Below are positions 1 to 8,217 of a stretch of 64,000 bases of DNA, in pieces; within the stretch, counting starts at the first letter, position 1; every line of letters begins with the position of its first letter. The notes beneath the pieces are model-generated. The model was not told where the DNA came from and did no database searches. It saw nothing but the letters and a program-made list of their open reading frames with translations. Made by a program: the position numbers and the translations under genes. Source of the DNA: Rubrobacter taiwanensis (GTDB taxonomy: Bacteria; Actinomycetota; Rubrobacteria; Rubrobacterales; Rubrobacteraceae); NCBI RefSeq assembly GCF_004337705.1, contig NZ_SKBU01000004.1, positions 1-64,000 of the forward strand, given 5' to 3'.

Positions 1-487
1 CTTCGGGCTCGGGCTTCTCCTGAAAGCCCAGGATGTTGCCCTCCCGGTCCACCTCCACGACCCCGTACTCTGAGGTGTCCGAGACGCGGGCCAGCGCCAG
101 CGTTGCTAAGGCTTCGCGCTTCCTGTGGAAGTCCACCACCTCCCGCACATCTATATCCGTCAGGGCGTCGCCCATGATGACGACGAAGGTCTCCTCGAAG
201 CGGTCCTCGAGGCGCTTGACGCCCCCGGCGGTGCCCATCAGCTCCTCCTCGCGGCATAGGTGGACCCGCATGCCGTTCATCCGGGGAGTGCCCCCGTAGA
301 ACTCCAGTATGTAGTCCGCGAGATGATGGATGTTGACGTATGCTTCCTCTACGCCGCCGTCGGCCAGCAGCTCGAAGATGTACTCGATTACCGGGCGGTC
401 CACGACCGGGGCCAGGGGCTTCGGAATCTCGCTGGTCAGAGGTAACAGCCGGGTGCCTTTGCCGGCGGCCAGGATCATTGCCTTCAT
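1..487 (-). CDS. NDP-sugar pyrophosphorylase, N-terminal part (runs off window)
   Basis: The protein begins MKAMILAAGKGTRLLPLT, the GxGxRLxPLT nucleotide-binding signature of sugar-1-phosphate nucleotidyltransferases (RfbA/ManC/GalU type), and continues with KPLAPVVDRPVIEY and VIMGDALTDID, the substrate loop and the metal-binding Asp segment. About 162 residues are present before the window edge, so any C-terminal hexapeptide domain cannot be seen. Such enzymes make NDP-glucose or GDP-mannose for glycans; the exact sugar cannot be decided from this part. It is the last visible gene of a minus-strand run and follows the 72-residue ORF by 16 bases. The family assignment is firm, the substrate is open. 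Confidence 0.9.
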   Translation of the reverse strand, partial: MKAMILAAGKGTRLLPLTSEIPKPLAPVVDRPVIEYIFELLADGGVEEAYVNIHHLADYILEFYGGTPRMNGMRVHLCREEELMGTAGGVKRLEDRFEETFVVIMGDALTDIDVREVVDFHRKREALATLALARVSDTSEYGVVEVDREGNILGFQEKPEPE

Positions 488-503
488 AGCCGGGCGTTCC
501 TCC

Positions 504-722
504 TCAGCTGGCTTCTCTTGCCCCGGTCTTCTCCATGAGCTCCGTCGTTGCGACGCCGCTCCTGACGAAGAATACCTCGGGCTCGATCGGAAAGAGCACC
601 CGGATCTCGCTGCCGGGGTATACCTCCCCGGCTACCTTCAGCGCCTGCCGGATGCTCGCGGCCTGCACCTCGACCTCGAAGCGGTCGGTTCTGCGGATTA
701 CCTCCAGGGAGATCCTGATCAT
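504..722 (-). CDS. Small unknown protein, 72 aa
   Basis: A short acidic/amphipathic protein (MIRISLEVIRRTDRFEVEVQ...) with no motif I recognise. The start ATG overlaps the stop of the upstream receiver-like gene as ATGA, which argues for translational coupling, and the next gene starts 16 bases after its stop. Periods of alternating hydrophobic residues at both ends suggest a small alpha/beta fold. Being sandwiched in a tight run is the main support that it is real. Function unknown. Confidence 0.65.
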   Translation of the reverse strand: MIRISLEVIRRTDRFEVEVQAASIRQALKVAGEVYPGSEIRVLFPIEPEVFFVRSGVATTELMEKTGAREAS

Positions 723-1150
723 GATCCATCGCCCTCACTTTCATCCCGCTCCTCCAGGGAGTGGAGCCTCCGTATCCGGTGCCTGAGCTCCTCTACATCG
801 CAGGGCCAGGGCATCGTATAGCGCCCGGACTCGGCCCGGGAGGCCGGCGCGTCGGCCCTGAGCTCCAGGATCGGAATGCCGCTTGCTTCCGGGTTCGCCG
901 CGATCGACTCCAGCAGAGCTCTCCGGCGCTCTGAGACCGGCTCCGGTGTCAGGAGCAGCAGGTCGCTGCCCTCCAGCGCCTGCGGATCTGCCAGCGCCGA
1001 TTCGGGCAGGAACTCGGCCTCGTACTCGTCGCTCTGCAGCAGGAGCTCCAGGGTGCGGCCGACGACGGCGTCCCGGCCGAGGATGATTATCCGCCTCTTT
1101 CTCGCGTTGGGGTTGTTCTTCTTCGGCTCGGGTTTACGGGCGGGATACAC
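719..1150 (-). CDS. Degenerate receiver-domain protein
   Basis: About 143 residues with a single response-regulator-like fold: strand RRIIILG, helix, DLLLLTPEPV, IPILELRAD and a terminal MPWPCDVEELRHRIRR that matches the usual KPFDxxEL end of receivers. The phospho-acceptor Asp position carries Thr (LLLLTPEP) and the conserved Lys is missing, so phosphotransfer is not expected. No output domain follows. The start shown is a GTG without a good ribosome site, so the N-terminus is uncertain; no ATG lies in frame upstream before a stop. It sits between a two-component pair and a nucleotidyltransferase and is coupled to the next ORF. It may be a pseudo-receiver adaptor. Confidence 0.65.
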   Translation of the reverse strand: MYPARKPEPKKNNPNARKRRIIILGRDAVVGRTLELLLQSDEYEAEFLPESALADPQALEGSDLLLLTPEPVSERRRALLESIAANPEASGIPILELRADAPASRAESGRYTMPWPCDVEELRHRIRRLHSLEERDESEGDGS

Positions 1151-1260
1151 TCTGGCGCCGCGCTTTCGATCCGGAGGAGCTCGAGGTTCTCATGAGAGTA
1201 ATGGTGAGCCTCCGGCGGGCTGTGAGCATCAGCCGGGTGGCATATTTTGTCGGCCTCCGG

Positions 1261-1929
1261 CTACGACTTGGGGAAGGTGATGATGCCCTGTTCCAGTGCC
1301 CGCACCACCGCCTGGGTCCGGTCCGAGACGCCGAGCTTGGAGATGATGTGCTCGACGTGGTTCTTGATCGTGCCCACGCTGAGCACGAACTGCTGGGCTA
1401 TCTCGCGGTTGGTCTTACCCAGTGCCAGAAGCTCCAGTACCTCCAGCTCCCGGGGTGTGAGGGAGTGGGAAGACGTTCCACTCGAGAGAATTCCCCCCGG
1501 GCGGGGGGCATTGTTGGCCAGATCGTAGATGAGTTTGTTCGCCATCGCGCGGTTTAAGGTCGTCTCTCCTTCGAGCACCTTGCGTATGGCGGTGACCAGA
1601 TGCTGCTGGGGCGCGTCTTTCAGCACGTATCCGGCGGCCCCGGCCCGGATCGCCTCCAGGAGGTAGTCCTGATTCTCATACATCGTGAGCATCAGCACGC
1701 TGATATCCGGGAAGCGCCGCTTGATACTCCGGGTCGCCGCCAGTCCGTCCAGCTCTGGCATGCGCACGTCCATCAGGACCAGGTCCGGCCGTACCCTGCG
1801 GCAGAGGTGCAAGGCCTCCAGCCCGTTGGAGGCTTCGCCGGCGATCTCGATGCCCGGTTCGCCGGCGAGCATGACCCTTATGCCGTTCCGGACGGTATCG
1901 TGGTCGTCGACGATCAGCACTCGGGCCAT
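1261..1929 (-). CDS. NarL/LuxR-family response regulator
   Basis: A 222-residue two-component regulator. The receiver domain (about 1-120) has the acidic pair D8-D9, phospho-acceptor D54 in LMDVRMP and the Lys in YVLKDAP; a LuxR-type helix-turn-helix follows (LTPRELEVLELLALGKTNRE, about 150-215). I chose the ATG at 1929 because GGGGAGGTG precedes it and MARVLIVDD is the normal family N-terminus; the frame stays open to 2010 but that would overlap the kinase gene. It lies directly downstream of the histidine kinase gene, so the two form a cognate pair. Targets cannot be read from the sequence. Confidence 0.93.
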   Translation of the reverse strand: MARVLIVDDHDTVRNGIRVMLAGEPGIEIAGEASNGLEALHLCRRVRPDLVLMDVRMPELDGLAATRSIKRRFPDISVLMLTMYENQDYLLEAIRAGAAGYVLKDAPQQHLVTAIRKVLEGETTLNRAMANKLIYDLANNAPRPGGILSSGTSSHSLTPRELEVLELLALGKTNREIAQQFVLSVGTIKNHVEHIISKLGVSDRTQAVVRALEQGIITFPKS

Positions 1930-1990
1930 TGCCACCTCCCCGGGGCCGGGTGTCCTCTGCTCGTCCGGAGCGGAGCGGAGCGCGCGTTTC

Positions 1991-4279
1991 TCAAGAGCCA
2001 TCGGTGTCATCCTCCTCCTGAACGGAACTTCCGGAACGGGTCAGCGGGATCTCGGCCGTCACCAGGGTGCCGGATTTCGGACGGGTCGAGAGCTCGAAGC
2101 TTCCTCCGAGCAGGTTTACGCGTTCCTGCATGCTGGACAGGCCCAGCCGCTCGCCCGGTCCGGAGCCGGCCGGGGCGGCATCCGGGTCGAAGCCCCGGCC
2201 CCAGTCCCTCACCCGGAGGCGTACGCCCCGCCGCGTTCGGTCCAGCACGACGCTCACCCGCCTGGCGTGCGCGTGCTTGCGTACGTTTCTCAGCGCCTCC
2301 TGGGCTACCCGGAAGAGCGCCGTCTCCACGGCCACGGGCAGACGTTCGCCGTCCTGCAGGGTGCCACCGTACTCCACGCTCCAGCCGTCGGCTCGCATGC
2401 TCTCTACCTCGAGCCGCACGGCCGTCTTGAGCCCCAGATCGTCCAGTGCCGTGGGGATGAGGTTGGATATTACCCGCCGGGCCTCCCCAGCGGTGTCCTG
2501 TACCAGCTCCAAAGAGCGTTCGAGCAGCTCCCGACCTTCCGCGGAGTCTGGAGGATGGAACCGGGCGAAGGCCTGGAGGTGCTGGTGAGCGGCGGCGGCC
2601 ATCTGGGCCAGTCCGTCGTGGATCTCGAAGGCCACCCGGCGTCGCTCCTCTTCCTGAGCGACGAAGAGCTTCCTGACGAGGTTCTCGAGCCGTTTCTCGC
2701 GCTCCGCCAGCTCTCCGTAGAGGCGGGCGTTCTCCAGCGCGCTGGCTGCCTGGTTTGCCAGACTGGCGAGTATCTCGGGCATCTCGTCGACGGTCAGATC
2801 CTGCGGTCCGTAGACCTCCAGCACCCCTATTACCTGATCCCGGATCCTCAACGGCAGACAGAGCCCCATCAGGGACTCCGCCGGGTTCGCCGGTCGCCGC
2901 AGCCGGAACAGACGGTGCTTGCCGGTGGACATCACCTCCTCCCGGCTCTCCGTCGCTTCGGGCATGAAGCGTGCTCTGGGCCAGAGAGCATCGAGCCCTG
3001 AGGCGCGCCAGATGCGGAGCTGGCCGTCCCTGTCCTCCACGTCGATGATCGCCGTGGTTAGCCCGAAGACCTCGCGCATGATCTTCAGGAGCCTCATGCT
3101 GATCTCTCCGGCATCGAGGGTGGAGCCCAGGATCTGGCCGGCTTCCCGGAGCGCCAGCAGGGTTCCCAGACTGCGCTTGAGCCGCTCCTCGGTCTGTTTG
3201 CGCTCGGTTATGTCGCGGCAGGTGCCCTCATAGTACGCAACCTTTCCATCGGCTCCTCTTACGGCCCGCGCGCTCAGAGAGCTCCACATGAGAGCTCCGT
3301 CGCGCCGCCGGGTCCGGACCTCGAATTCACTGACGGATCCCCGCTCCTGCAGGCGGCGGATGAACTCGCCCCGATCCTGCGGATCGGCGTAGAGATGGTC
3401 CACGCCGGGGATCTCCTCCGGAGAGGTATAGCCGAACATGCGCACGAAGGCGGGGTTGGCGGTTAGCAGGGTGCCGTCCGGGGCACTCTGGTAGATGCCC
3501 TCGACCGCGTTCTCGAAGACGGAGCGGTACCTCTCCTCGGCGCGCCGGCGCTCCGTTATATCCAGTGTCAGGCCGCCCAGCCGCCGCACCCGGCCCCTCC
3601 TGCTCCGGACGGCGGACAGGACGCTGCGCACCCAGCGCTCGCCGCCGTCCGCCGCGAGAACCCGGTACTCGAGGCTCCGGCTCTCTCCCGTGTCGGCGAC
3701 CGACCGGCAGATACTCAGCACCCGCTCGCGATCTTCGGGGTGAACGGTGCCGGTCAGAGCTCCGGAGTCCGGGAAGAGCGCCGGCTGCCCAATGGTGGAG
3801 GTCAGCTGCAGGGTGTCTGCCTCGGCCTCCCAAGCGGCGGCGTTCGCCCGCTCGAATATCTCCTGCCGGAAGGTTTCTCGCCTCTGTTTTCTCCGGTGTG
3901 CGGAGCGCAGCTGCGCTCCGGCTCCGCTGAGGAGCAGCCCCGCGCCCGCGAGCACCGCCAGCGGCACCATGTGCCCGGGACCGGGCTGGGAGACGGAGTG
4001 CAGCAGGAGGTAGCCGTTCGCTGCGAGCGCCAGAGCGAGGGCTGCGAGGCCTGGCCCCAACCCTCCGAAAAGGGTGCTGGCCAGAACGGCGGCCAGAAAC
4101 AGAAGGGTTGCGGAGAACCGCTCCCGGAGCATGGAGTCCGGGACGATCCACAGCGCCGAGGCTGCGGCGACCGCCAGGGCGGGGATCAGGTAGCGTGCCG
4201 GAACGGGCAGATCCTCGCCTCCGGCAGATCCACCTCCGGGATGCGCCGCGCTGCCGGTGACATGTTTCAATCTCATCAC
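1991..4279 (-). CDS. Membrane-bound PAS/GAF histidine kinase (HisKA_3 type)
   Basis: A 762-residue sensor. The N-terminus carries several membrane segments (about 28-120) resembling the DUF4118/KdpD-type membrane module. PAS-like segments follow (about 140-375; the second contains SVFENAVEGIYQSAPDGTLL), then a GAF domain (about 390-525). The dimerisation box contains the phospho-acceptor H554 in EIHDGLAQ, and a HATPase_c domain ends the protein (KHAHARRVSV, DWGRGFD, GLSSMQERV). This is the NarX/DegS-like class that pairs with LuxR-type regulators, and the regulator gene follows at once. Multiple PAS and GAF domains suggest sensing of a small ligand or redox state, but the signal is unknown. 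Confidence 0.93.
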   Translation of the reverse strand: MMRLKHVTGSAAHPGGGSAGGEDLPVPARYLIPALAVAAASALWIVPDSMLRERFSATLLFLAAVLASTLFGGLGPGLAALALALAANGYLLLHSVSQPGPGHMVPLAVLAGAGLLLSGAGAQLRSAHRRKQRRETFRQEIFERANAAAWEAEADTLQLTSTIGQPALFPDSGALTGTVHPEDRERVLSICRSVADTGESRSLEYRVLAADGGERWVRSVLSAVRSRRGRVRRLGGLTLDITERRRAEERYRSVFENAVEGIYQSAPDGTLLTANPAFVRMFGYTSPEEIPGVDHLYADPQDRGEFIRRLQERGSVSEFEVRTRRRDGALMWSSLSARAVRGADGKVAYYEGTCRDITERKQTEERLKRSLGTLLALREAGQILGSTLDAGEISMRLLKIMREVFGLTTAIIDVEDRDGQLRIWRASGLDALWPRARFMPEATESREEVMSTGKHRLFRLRRPANPAESLMGLCLPLRIRDQVIGVLEVYGPQDLTVDEMPEILASLANQAASALENARLYGELAEREKRLENLVRKLFVAQEEERRRVAFEIHDGLAQMAAAAHQHLQAFARFHPPDSAEGRELLERSLELVQDTAGEARRVISNLIPTALDDLGLKTAVRLEVESMRADGWSVEYGGTLQDGERLPVAVETALFRVAQEALRNVRKHAHARRVSVVLDRTRRGVRLRVRDWGRGFDPDAAPAGSGPGERLGLSSMQERVNLLGGSFELSTRPKSGTLVTAEIPLTRSGSSVQEEDDTDGS

Positions 4280-4546
4280 GATTACTTAGACATTATCAAG
4301 AACTGAGGGGAATGGGGCACCGATCGGCGAATATGTGTATTTTCGTGGCGCTCTAACACTCGAGTTCGAACCTGAGAGGTCCGAGTGCGGCGCCCGGATG
4401 GCGGAGGCAACCCCCCGCCGGAGCCTCTTATCGAGGCAACGCTGGGGGTGGTCTTGAAGCACGGCCTCGCGCGGCGGCCTAGAATGGATTCGCCCGCGAG
4501 GCTCATCGCGGAAGCCGTAACGACCACTACTCTAGAGGAGGGGATC
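4280..4546. other. Divergent intergenic region, kinase / ulaBA
   Basis: This 267-base gap separates the divergent kinase and PTS genes. The PTS side contains short inverted repeats around 4380-4450 (GGCGGAGGCAACCCCCCGCC, then a second GAGGCAAC copy) that could fold as a leader, but they do not match a riboswitch class I know. A weak promoter-like TTGAAG (4454) and TAGAAT (4480) are 20 bases apart, longer than usual. I see no ORF here that I would support. Confidence 0.35.
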
Positions 4547-4828
4547 GTGATCAGGGTGCTGGCCGTCTGCGGGATGGGGCTGGGGACGAGCGTGATCCTC
4601 AAGAGCCGTCTGAAGGAGGCGCTGGACGCCGCGGGCGTGGAGTACACGCTGGATGTGGTGGACGCCGGAGCCGCCCGGGGACAGGATGCGGACATAATCT
4701 TTACCTCGGATGAGCTTGCCGACCGCGTGCGGCGCGAGGGTGCCCGGGTGGTCGTCGTCAGGAACTTCACCAGCCGCGACGAGGTGGGGGAGAAGGTGCG
4801 GGCCGCCCTCGCCGAGCTGGAGGGATAG
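4547..4828 (+). CDS. ulaB: PTS ascorbate-type EIIB component
   Basis: A 93-residue cytosolic EIIB of the lactose/ascorbate superfamily. The phosphocysteine loop is visible as LAVCGMGLGTS with Cys8, followed by a helix, IIFTSDELADRV and VVVVRNFTSRDEV. It accepts phosphate from EIIA and passes it to the incoming sugar through EIIC. Start GTG is preceded by GAGGAGGGG at good spacing; the frame is open further upstream but without such a site. The EIIC gene follows after 4 bases. No EIIA, HPr or EI gene is in the window, so the phosphate donor must lie elsewhere. Ascorbate is the family substrate; other substrates are possible. Confidence 0.85.
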   Translation: MIRVLAVCGMGLGTSVILKSRLKEALDAAGVEYTLDVVDAGAARGQDADIIFTSDELADRVRREGARVVVVRNFTSRDEVGEKVRAALAELEG

Positions 4829-4832
4829 GCCC

Positions 4833-6197
4833 GTGGCGGTCCTGAACGTCCTGCGGGACATCCTCGGCACCCCGGCGATCCTGGTCGGGCTGCTGGCGCT
4901 CGTCGGTCTGCTCGCGCTGCGCTCTTCTGCCCCGGACGTGGTGAGCGGGACGCTCAAGACCATCATCGGGTTCCTCATCCTGGGCGGCGGGGCGACCATC
5001 CTGATCGGGGCGCTGGAGCCGCTGGGAGAGATGATCTCCGAGGGGCTCGGGCTGCAGGGCGTGATCCCGACCAACGAGGCCGTCGTGGGACTGGCGCAGG
5101 CGGAGTTCGGCGCGCAGACGGCCGGGATAATGGGTCTGGCCTTCCTGGTGAATTTGTTGCTCGCCCGCATCACACGCCTCAAGTACGTCTTCCTCACCGG
5201 CCACCACGTCTTCTTCATGAGCGCGCTGGTGGCGGTAGTGCTCAGCTCCGCCGGGGTCGGCGGAGTGAACCTGCTGCTCGCGGGCGCCCTGATCGTCGGG
5301 AGCGTGATGGTGCTGATGCCCGCGGCTGCGATGCCGTTCATGCGCCGGATCACGGGCGGGGAGGACATCGCGCTCGGGCATTTCGGCACGCTGGGGTACG
5401 TGACGAGCGGCCTCGTAGGCCGGGCGCTCGGGAACGCCGCGCGGAGCACCGAGGAGATCACGGTCCCGCGCAGCCTCTCTTTCCTGCGCGACAACCTCGT
5501 CTCCACCGCGCTCGCCATGATCGTGGTCTACCTGGTCTTCGCGCTCATCGCCGGTCCGGCGTTCGTCTCGGAGCTGGCCGGAGACCTCAACCCGTTCGTC
5601 TTCGCCCTGGTGCAGGCGCTCACGTTCGCCGCCGGGGTGTGGGTGATCCTGGTCGGGGTGCGCATGATCCTGGGCGAGATCGTGCCCGCCTTCGAGGGCA
5701 TCTCGCGCAAGGTCATACCCGACGCCGTCCCCGCCCTCGACATCCCCATAACCTTCCCCTACGCTCCGACCGCCGTGATCGTGGGCTTCGCCGCCAGCGT
5801 GACGGCCGGGCTTGTGGCCCTGCCGTTTCTCGGCCCGCTGGGGCTCGCGCTCATAATCCCCGGCATGGTCCCGCACTTCTTCGTCGGGGGCGGAGCGGGG
5901 GTGTTCGGCAATGCTACCGGCGGCCGCCGGGGCGCGGCCCTCGGCGCCTTCGCCAACGGCCTGATCATCACGTTCCTCCCCGCGCTCCTGCTGGGCTACC
6001 TGGGGACTCTGGGGCTTGCGAACACCACCTTCGGCGATTCGGACTTCGCGTGGGTCGGCATCGTGCTGGGCTTCGTGGCGGAGGCCGGCGGTCCGGTGGG
6101 GGCCTGGGCCCTGGCGCTGGTCTTCGTCGCGCTCACCTTCGTCCTCGGCTACGTCTTCCCGCAGCTCCGGCCCCGCGACGAGTCCCGGAGGGACTAG
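4833..6197 (+). CDS. ulaA: PTS ascorbate-type EIIC permease
   Basis: A 454-residue polytopic membrane protein of the UlaA/SgaT family: about ten or more hydrophobic segments, with the family-like stretches LKTIIGFLILGGGATILIGA near the N-terminus, GLQGVIPTNEAVVGLAQAEFG and, later, VPALDIPITFPYAPTAVIVG and GGGAGVFGNATGGRRGA. It forms the translocation channel that works with the EIIB encoded just upstream. Start GTG follows GGAGGG; the gene begins 4 bases after the EIIB stop, so the two are one operon. Its 3' end overlaps the convergent 6194 gene by four bases. Specificity is inferred from family only. Confidence 0.88.
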   Translation: MAVLNVLRDILGTPAILVGLLALVGLLALRSSAPDVVSGTLKTIIGFLILGGGATILIGALEPLGEMISEGLGLQGVIPTNEAVVGLAQAEFGAQTAGIMGLAFLVNLLLARITRLKYVFLTGHHVFFMSALVAVVLSSAGVGGVNLLLAGALIVGSVMVLMPAAAMPFMRRITGGEDIALGHFGTLGYVTSGLVGRALGNAARSTEEITVPRSLSFLRDNLVSTALAMIVVYLVFALIAGPAFVSELAGDLNPFVFALVQALTFAAGVWVILVGVRMILGEIVPAFEGISRKVIPDAVPALDIPITFPYAPTAVIVGFAASVTAGLVALPFLGPLGLALIIPGMVPHFFVGGGAGVFGNATGGRRGAALGAFANGLIITFLPALLLGYLGTLGLANTTFGDSDFAWVGIVLGFVAEAGGPVGAWALALVFVALTFVLGYVFPQLRPRDESRRD

Positions 6198-6577
6198 CTT
6201 GCCCGGCCGGTCTTCAGGCCGTCCGGGCGCCGGACCCGGCGTCTTTCGAGTATCCGCTCGATGAAGACCTCGCGGCTTATGCTCACAAGACCGGCCGTCA
6301 GGGCGTCACCGGCCTCGGGCGGAGGGTCGAGAGCGACGCCGAGAGCCGCGGAACAGGGACCGTAGAGGATCGAGACGAGCTCGCCGGTGGTGGTGGGCCG
6401 GATCTGCCAGCCGGCGTCCCGTGAAGGCGCCGAACGCAGGAAGAGCCGGGCCTCCTCCTCGGAGGTGAAGACCGGCATGACTTCTTCGCCTCCGATCAGG
6501 TACATAGTCAGTACATTCATCTGACGGCGATCGTGTAGCGCGATCACCCAGTATGAAGCTCGGGTCGCCTCGCTCAT
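6194..6577 (-). CDS. Conserved-looking unknown protein, 127 aa
   Basis: A soluble protein with the segments SYWVIALHDRRQMNVLTMYL, VMPVFTSEEEARLFL and GLVSISREVFIERILE. The MPVFTSEEEA stretch recalls the SseB/DUF-type fold in which a strand is followed by a helix, but I cannot assign it. No signal peptide, membrane segment or catalytic motif is visible. It converges on and overlaps the ulaA end by four bases. Codon use is like the neighbours, which supports that it is a real gene. Confidence 0.65.
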   Translation of the reverse strand: MSEATRASYWVIALHDRRQMNVLTMYLIGGEEVMPVFTSEEEARLFLRSAPSRDAGWQIRPTTTGELVSILYGPCSAALGVALDPPPEAGDALTAGLVSISREVFIERILERRRVRRPDGLKTGRAS

Positions 6578-6629
6578 GCTGCTGCTCTTTTCTGCTTCCC
6601 TGAGAAGCTGTGGCGAAGGGGGCTTGCCG

Positions 6630-6788
6630 CTACCGGCTCTCGCTGCGGTCGGCGCTCTCCTTCCTCTCCGGGCGGTCTTCTTCGCTCGGACCGGGGCTGT
6701 GGCGGCGCTTCTCCTCTTCTTTCCCGGGCCGGTCGACCTGCTTGCTGCGGCCCGGGTTTTGCTGGTGTTTTTCTTCCCTCTCAGACAT
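6630..6788 (-). CDS. Very small, charged, disordered ORF (52 aa)
   Basis: An ORF below usual length limits that begins MSEREEKHQQNPGRSKQVDR and ends in ESADRSESR. It is built almost only of Glu, Arg, Lys, Ser, Pro and Gln, so it would be intrinsically disordered. A GGAG stretch lies upstream of the ATG but rather far. It sits between two minus-strand genes. It may be a small stress or nucleic-acid-binding protein like the KGG group, or it may be chance. No function can be given. Confidence 0.4.
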   Translation of the reverse strand: MSEREEKHQQNPGRSKQVDRPGKEEEKRRHSPGPSEEDRPERKESADRSESR

Positions 6789-6865
6789 CTCGCTGGCTCC
6801 GTTCTCCTGAGGTGCTACGGGCAGTATAGCCTATCCGGCTATGTACCCGCCCGGCAGATTTTTAA

Positions 6866-7558
6866 TCACTCGCCGGCGGCTTCGATCAGGCGCCGGCTCT
6901 CCCGCACCACGGCCCGGCTCACGGAATCCCCGCCGGGGCTGAGAGGCTTGCCGAACGCGACGCGCACGGTGCCCTCGCGAAGGGCCGGCACCATGGCCTG
7001 CAGCACGGCGGCGAGCCACCGCCGGTCCTCCGGTCTCCGGCGCAACCGGGTCAGGGGGTGGTGCAGCGCGCGCCGGGAGAGTACGCCGCTGACGACGGCC
7101 GGGACCACCGTCAGCTCCGGGGTCCGGCGAGCGAAGAGGTCCAGGCTCTCCGACCAGCGTTCCAGAGCCTCGGCCGCGCCGGGCAGCACCGCCGGGTCCG
7201 GCTCTATCCTGCCGCCGGGGAAGGTGAGCACCGCGCCGCCGCCTCTCAGGTGCCGGTTCGCCGCGCGGACGGCCTTCAGCCCGCTGCCAGAGACGTAGAA
7301 CAGGCGGCTCGCCGTGTTCGGCAGAGCGCTCAGAAGCGGGTTCGCCGCCGCCACGACCCGCAGGTCCGGCCGCGGGATGGCGGAGAAGAGGGCTATCGCG
7401 TCCGAGAGGCCTGGGTGGTTGGCGACGACCAGCAGCGGTCCCTCGGAGGGGAGGTTCTCCCGGCCCCGGACCTCGACCTGCCGCACGAACCGGCTCATGG
7501 CCCACGCCCCGCCGGCCTGAAGGCCGCTGCGCCCCACGACCTCGTCGTAGGTGAGCAA
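6866..7558 (-). CDS. PlsC-like 1-acylglycerol-3-phosphate acyltransferase
   Basis: Contains the acyltransferase motif NHPGLSDA (NHx4D, catalytic His-Asp) and the later FPGGRIEPDP that matches the acceptor-binding EG(T/R) region, so it probably transfers acyl chains to a lyso-lipid at the membrane. The start shown is a TTG. Coding-like residues (DPERRRRLERL, DDLLEALGARG, LLKPVLRLPARRF) continue in frame upstream to about 7785 with no ATG, GTG or TTG, so the real protein is probably about 70 residues longer and starts at a non-standard codon, or a frameshift is present. It lies downstream of folB on the same strand. The family is clear, the substrate is not. Confidence 0.75.
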   Translation of the reverse strand: MLTYDEVVGRSGLQAGGAWAMSRFVRQVEVRGRENLPSEGPLLVVANHPGLSDAIALFSAIPRPDLRVVAAANPLLSALPNTASRLFYVSGSGLKAVRAANRHLRGGGAVLTFPGGRIEPDPAVLPGAAEALERWSESLDLFARRTPELTVVPAVVSGVLSRRALHHPLTRLRRRPEDRRWLAAVLQAMVPALREGTVRVAFGKPLSPGGDSVSRAVVRESRRLIEAAGE

Positions 7559-7769
7559 CTGCTCCGCGAAGCGCCGCGCGGGGAGCCGGAGGACCGGCTT
7601 CAGCAGCCCGCTCCCGGTCCGGCCCCGGGCTCCCAGGGCCTCCAGCAGGTCGTCCGTGCCGGCGCGCGTGAGCCTCTCCAGCCGCCGCCGGCGCTCCGGG
7701 TCCGTTCCGCCGGCCGGCCCGGCGAGGGGGGTGTTCTGTGCTTCGATCCCGGCTATCTCGGCTCCAGTC

Positions 7770-8144
7770 TCATTCTCCCCGGCGGCGCAGGATCTCTACG
7801 GCCGAGCCGGAGAGGACGGTGTCTTCCAGCCGGACGTCCGGCTTCCGGACGCGCACGCGCACGGCCTCCACCATCGGGTGCTCGTCCAGGACGGCCGCGG
7901 CTATCCGCTCGGCCACGGTCTCGGTCAGGCTGACGGGCTCGCCCTCCACTATCTCGCGCGCCCGCCGGTGGACCCGGCTGTAGTCCACGGTCGCGGCGAG
8001 GTCGTCGGTCTTTCCGGCCCGGCGCAGGTCGCAGCGCAGCTCCACGTCCACCACGAACCGCTGCCCCAGCTCGCGCTCCGGCGCCAGCGTCCCGTGGCGG
8101 CCGAAGAAGACCATGCCCTCCAGGAGTATCCTGTCTTCACTCAT
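7770..8144 (-). CDS. folB: Dihydroneopterin aldolase
   Basis: At 124 residues it has the normal FolB length. Diagnostic parts are ILLEGMVFFGRHGTLAPERE (active-site region with the GxHG-type turn), DLAATVDYSRVHRRAREIVE, and SLTETVAERIA. The enzyme cleaves dihydroneopterin to 6-hydroxymethyl-dihydropterin and glycolaldehyde in folate synthesis. The other folate genes are not in the window. It is transcribed away from a pterin-flavoured operon that begins 73 bases further on, which may be meaningful. Its TGA stop is embedded in an ATGA, but that ATG frame stops after six codons. Confidence 0.92.
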   Translation of the reverse strand: MSEDRILLEGMVFFGRHGTLAPERELGQRFVVDVELRCDLRRAGKTDDLAATVDYSRVHRRAREIVEGEPVSLTETVAERIAAAVLDEHPMVEAVRVRVRKPDVRLEDTVLSGSAVEILRRRGE

Positions 8145-8217
8145 CGGGTGTTACCTCGCGTGAGTGATCGGCACACTTAATTTAAGATAGCACGGTGCGG
8201 GTAAGATAAGGGGTGAT

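Noticed and set aside
4380-4546. A known riboswitch upstream of ulaBA
   Set aside because: The repeats do not match SAM, cobalamin, TPP or other classes I can recall, so only an unnamed structure is mentioned.
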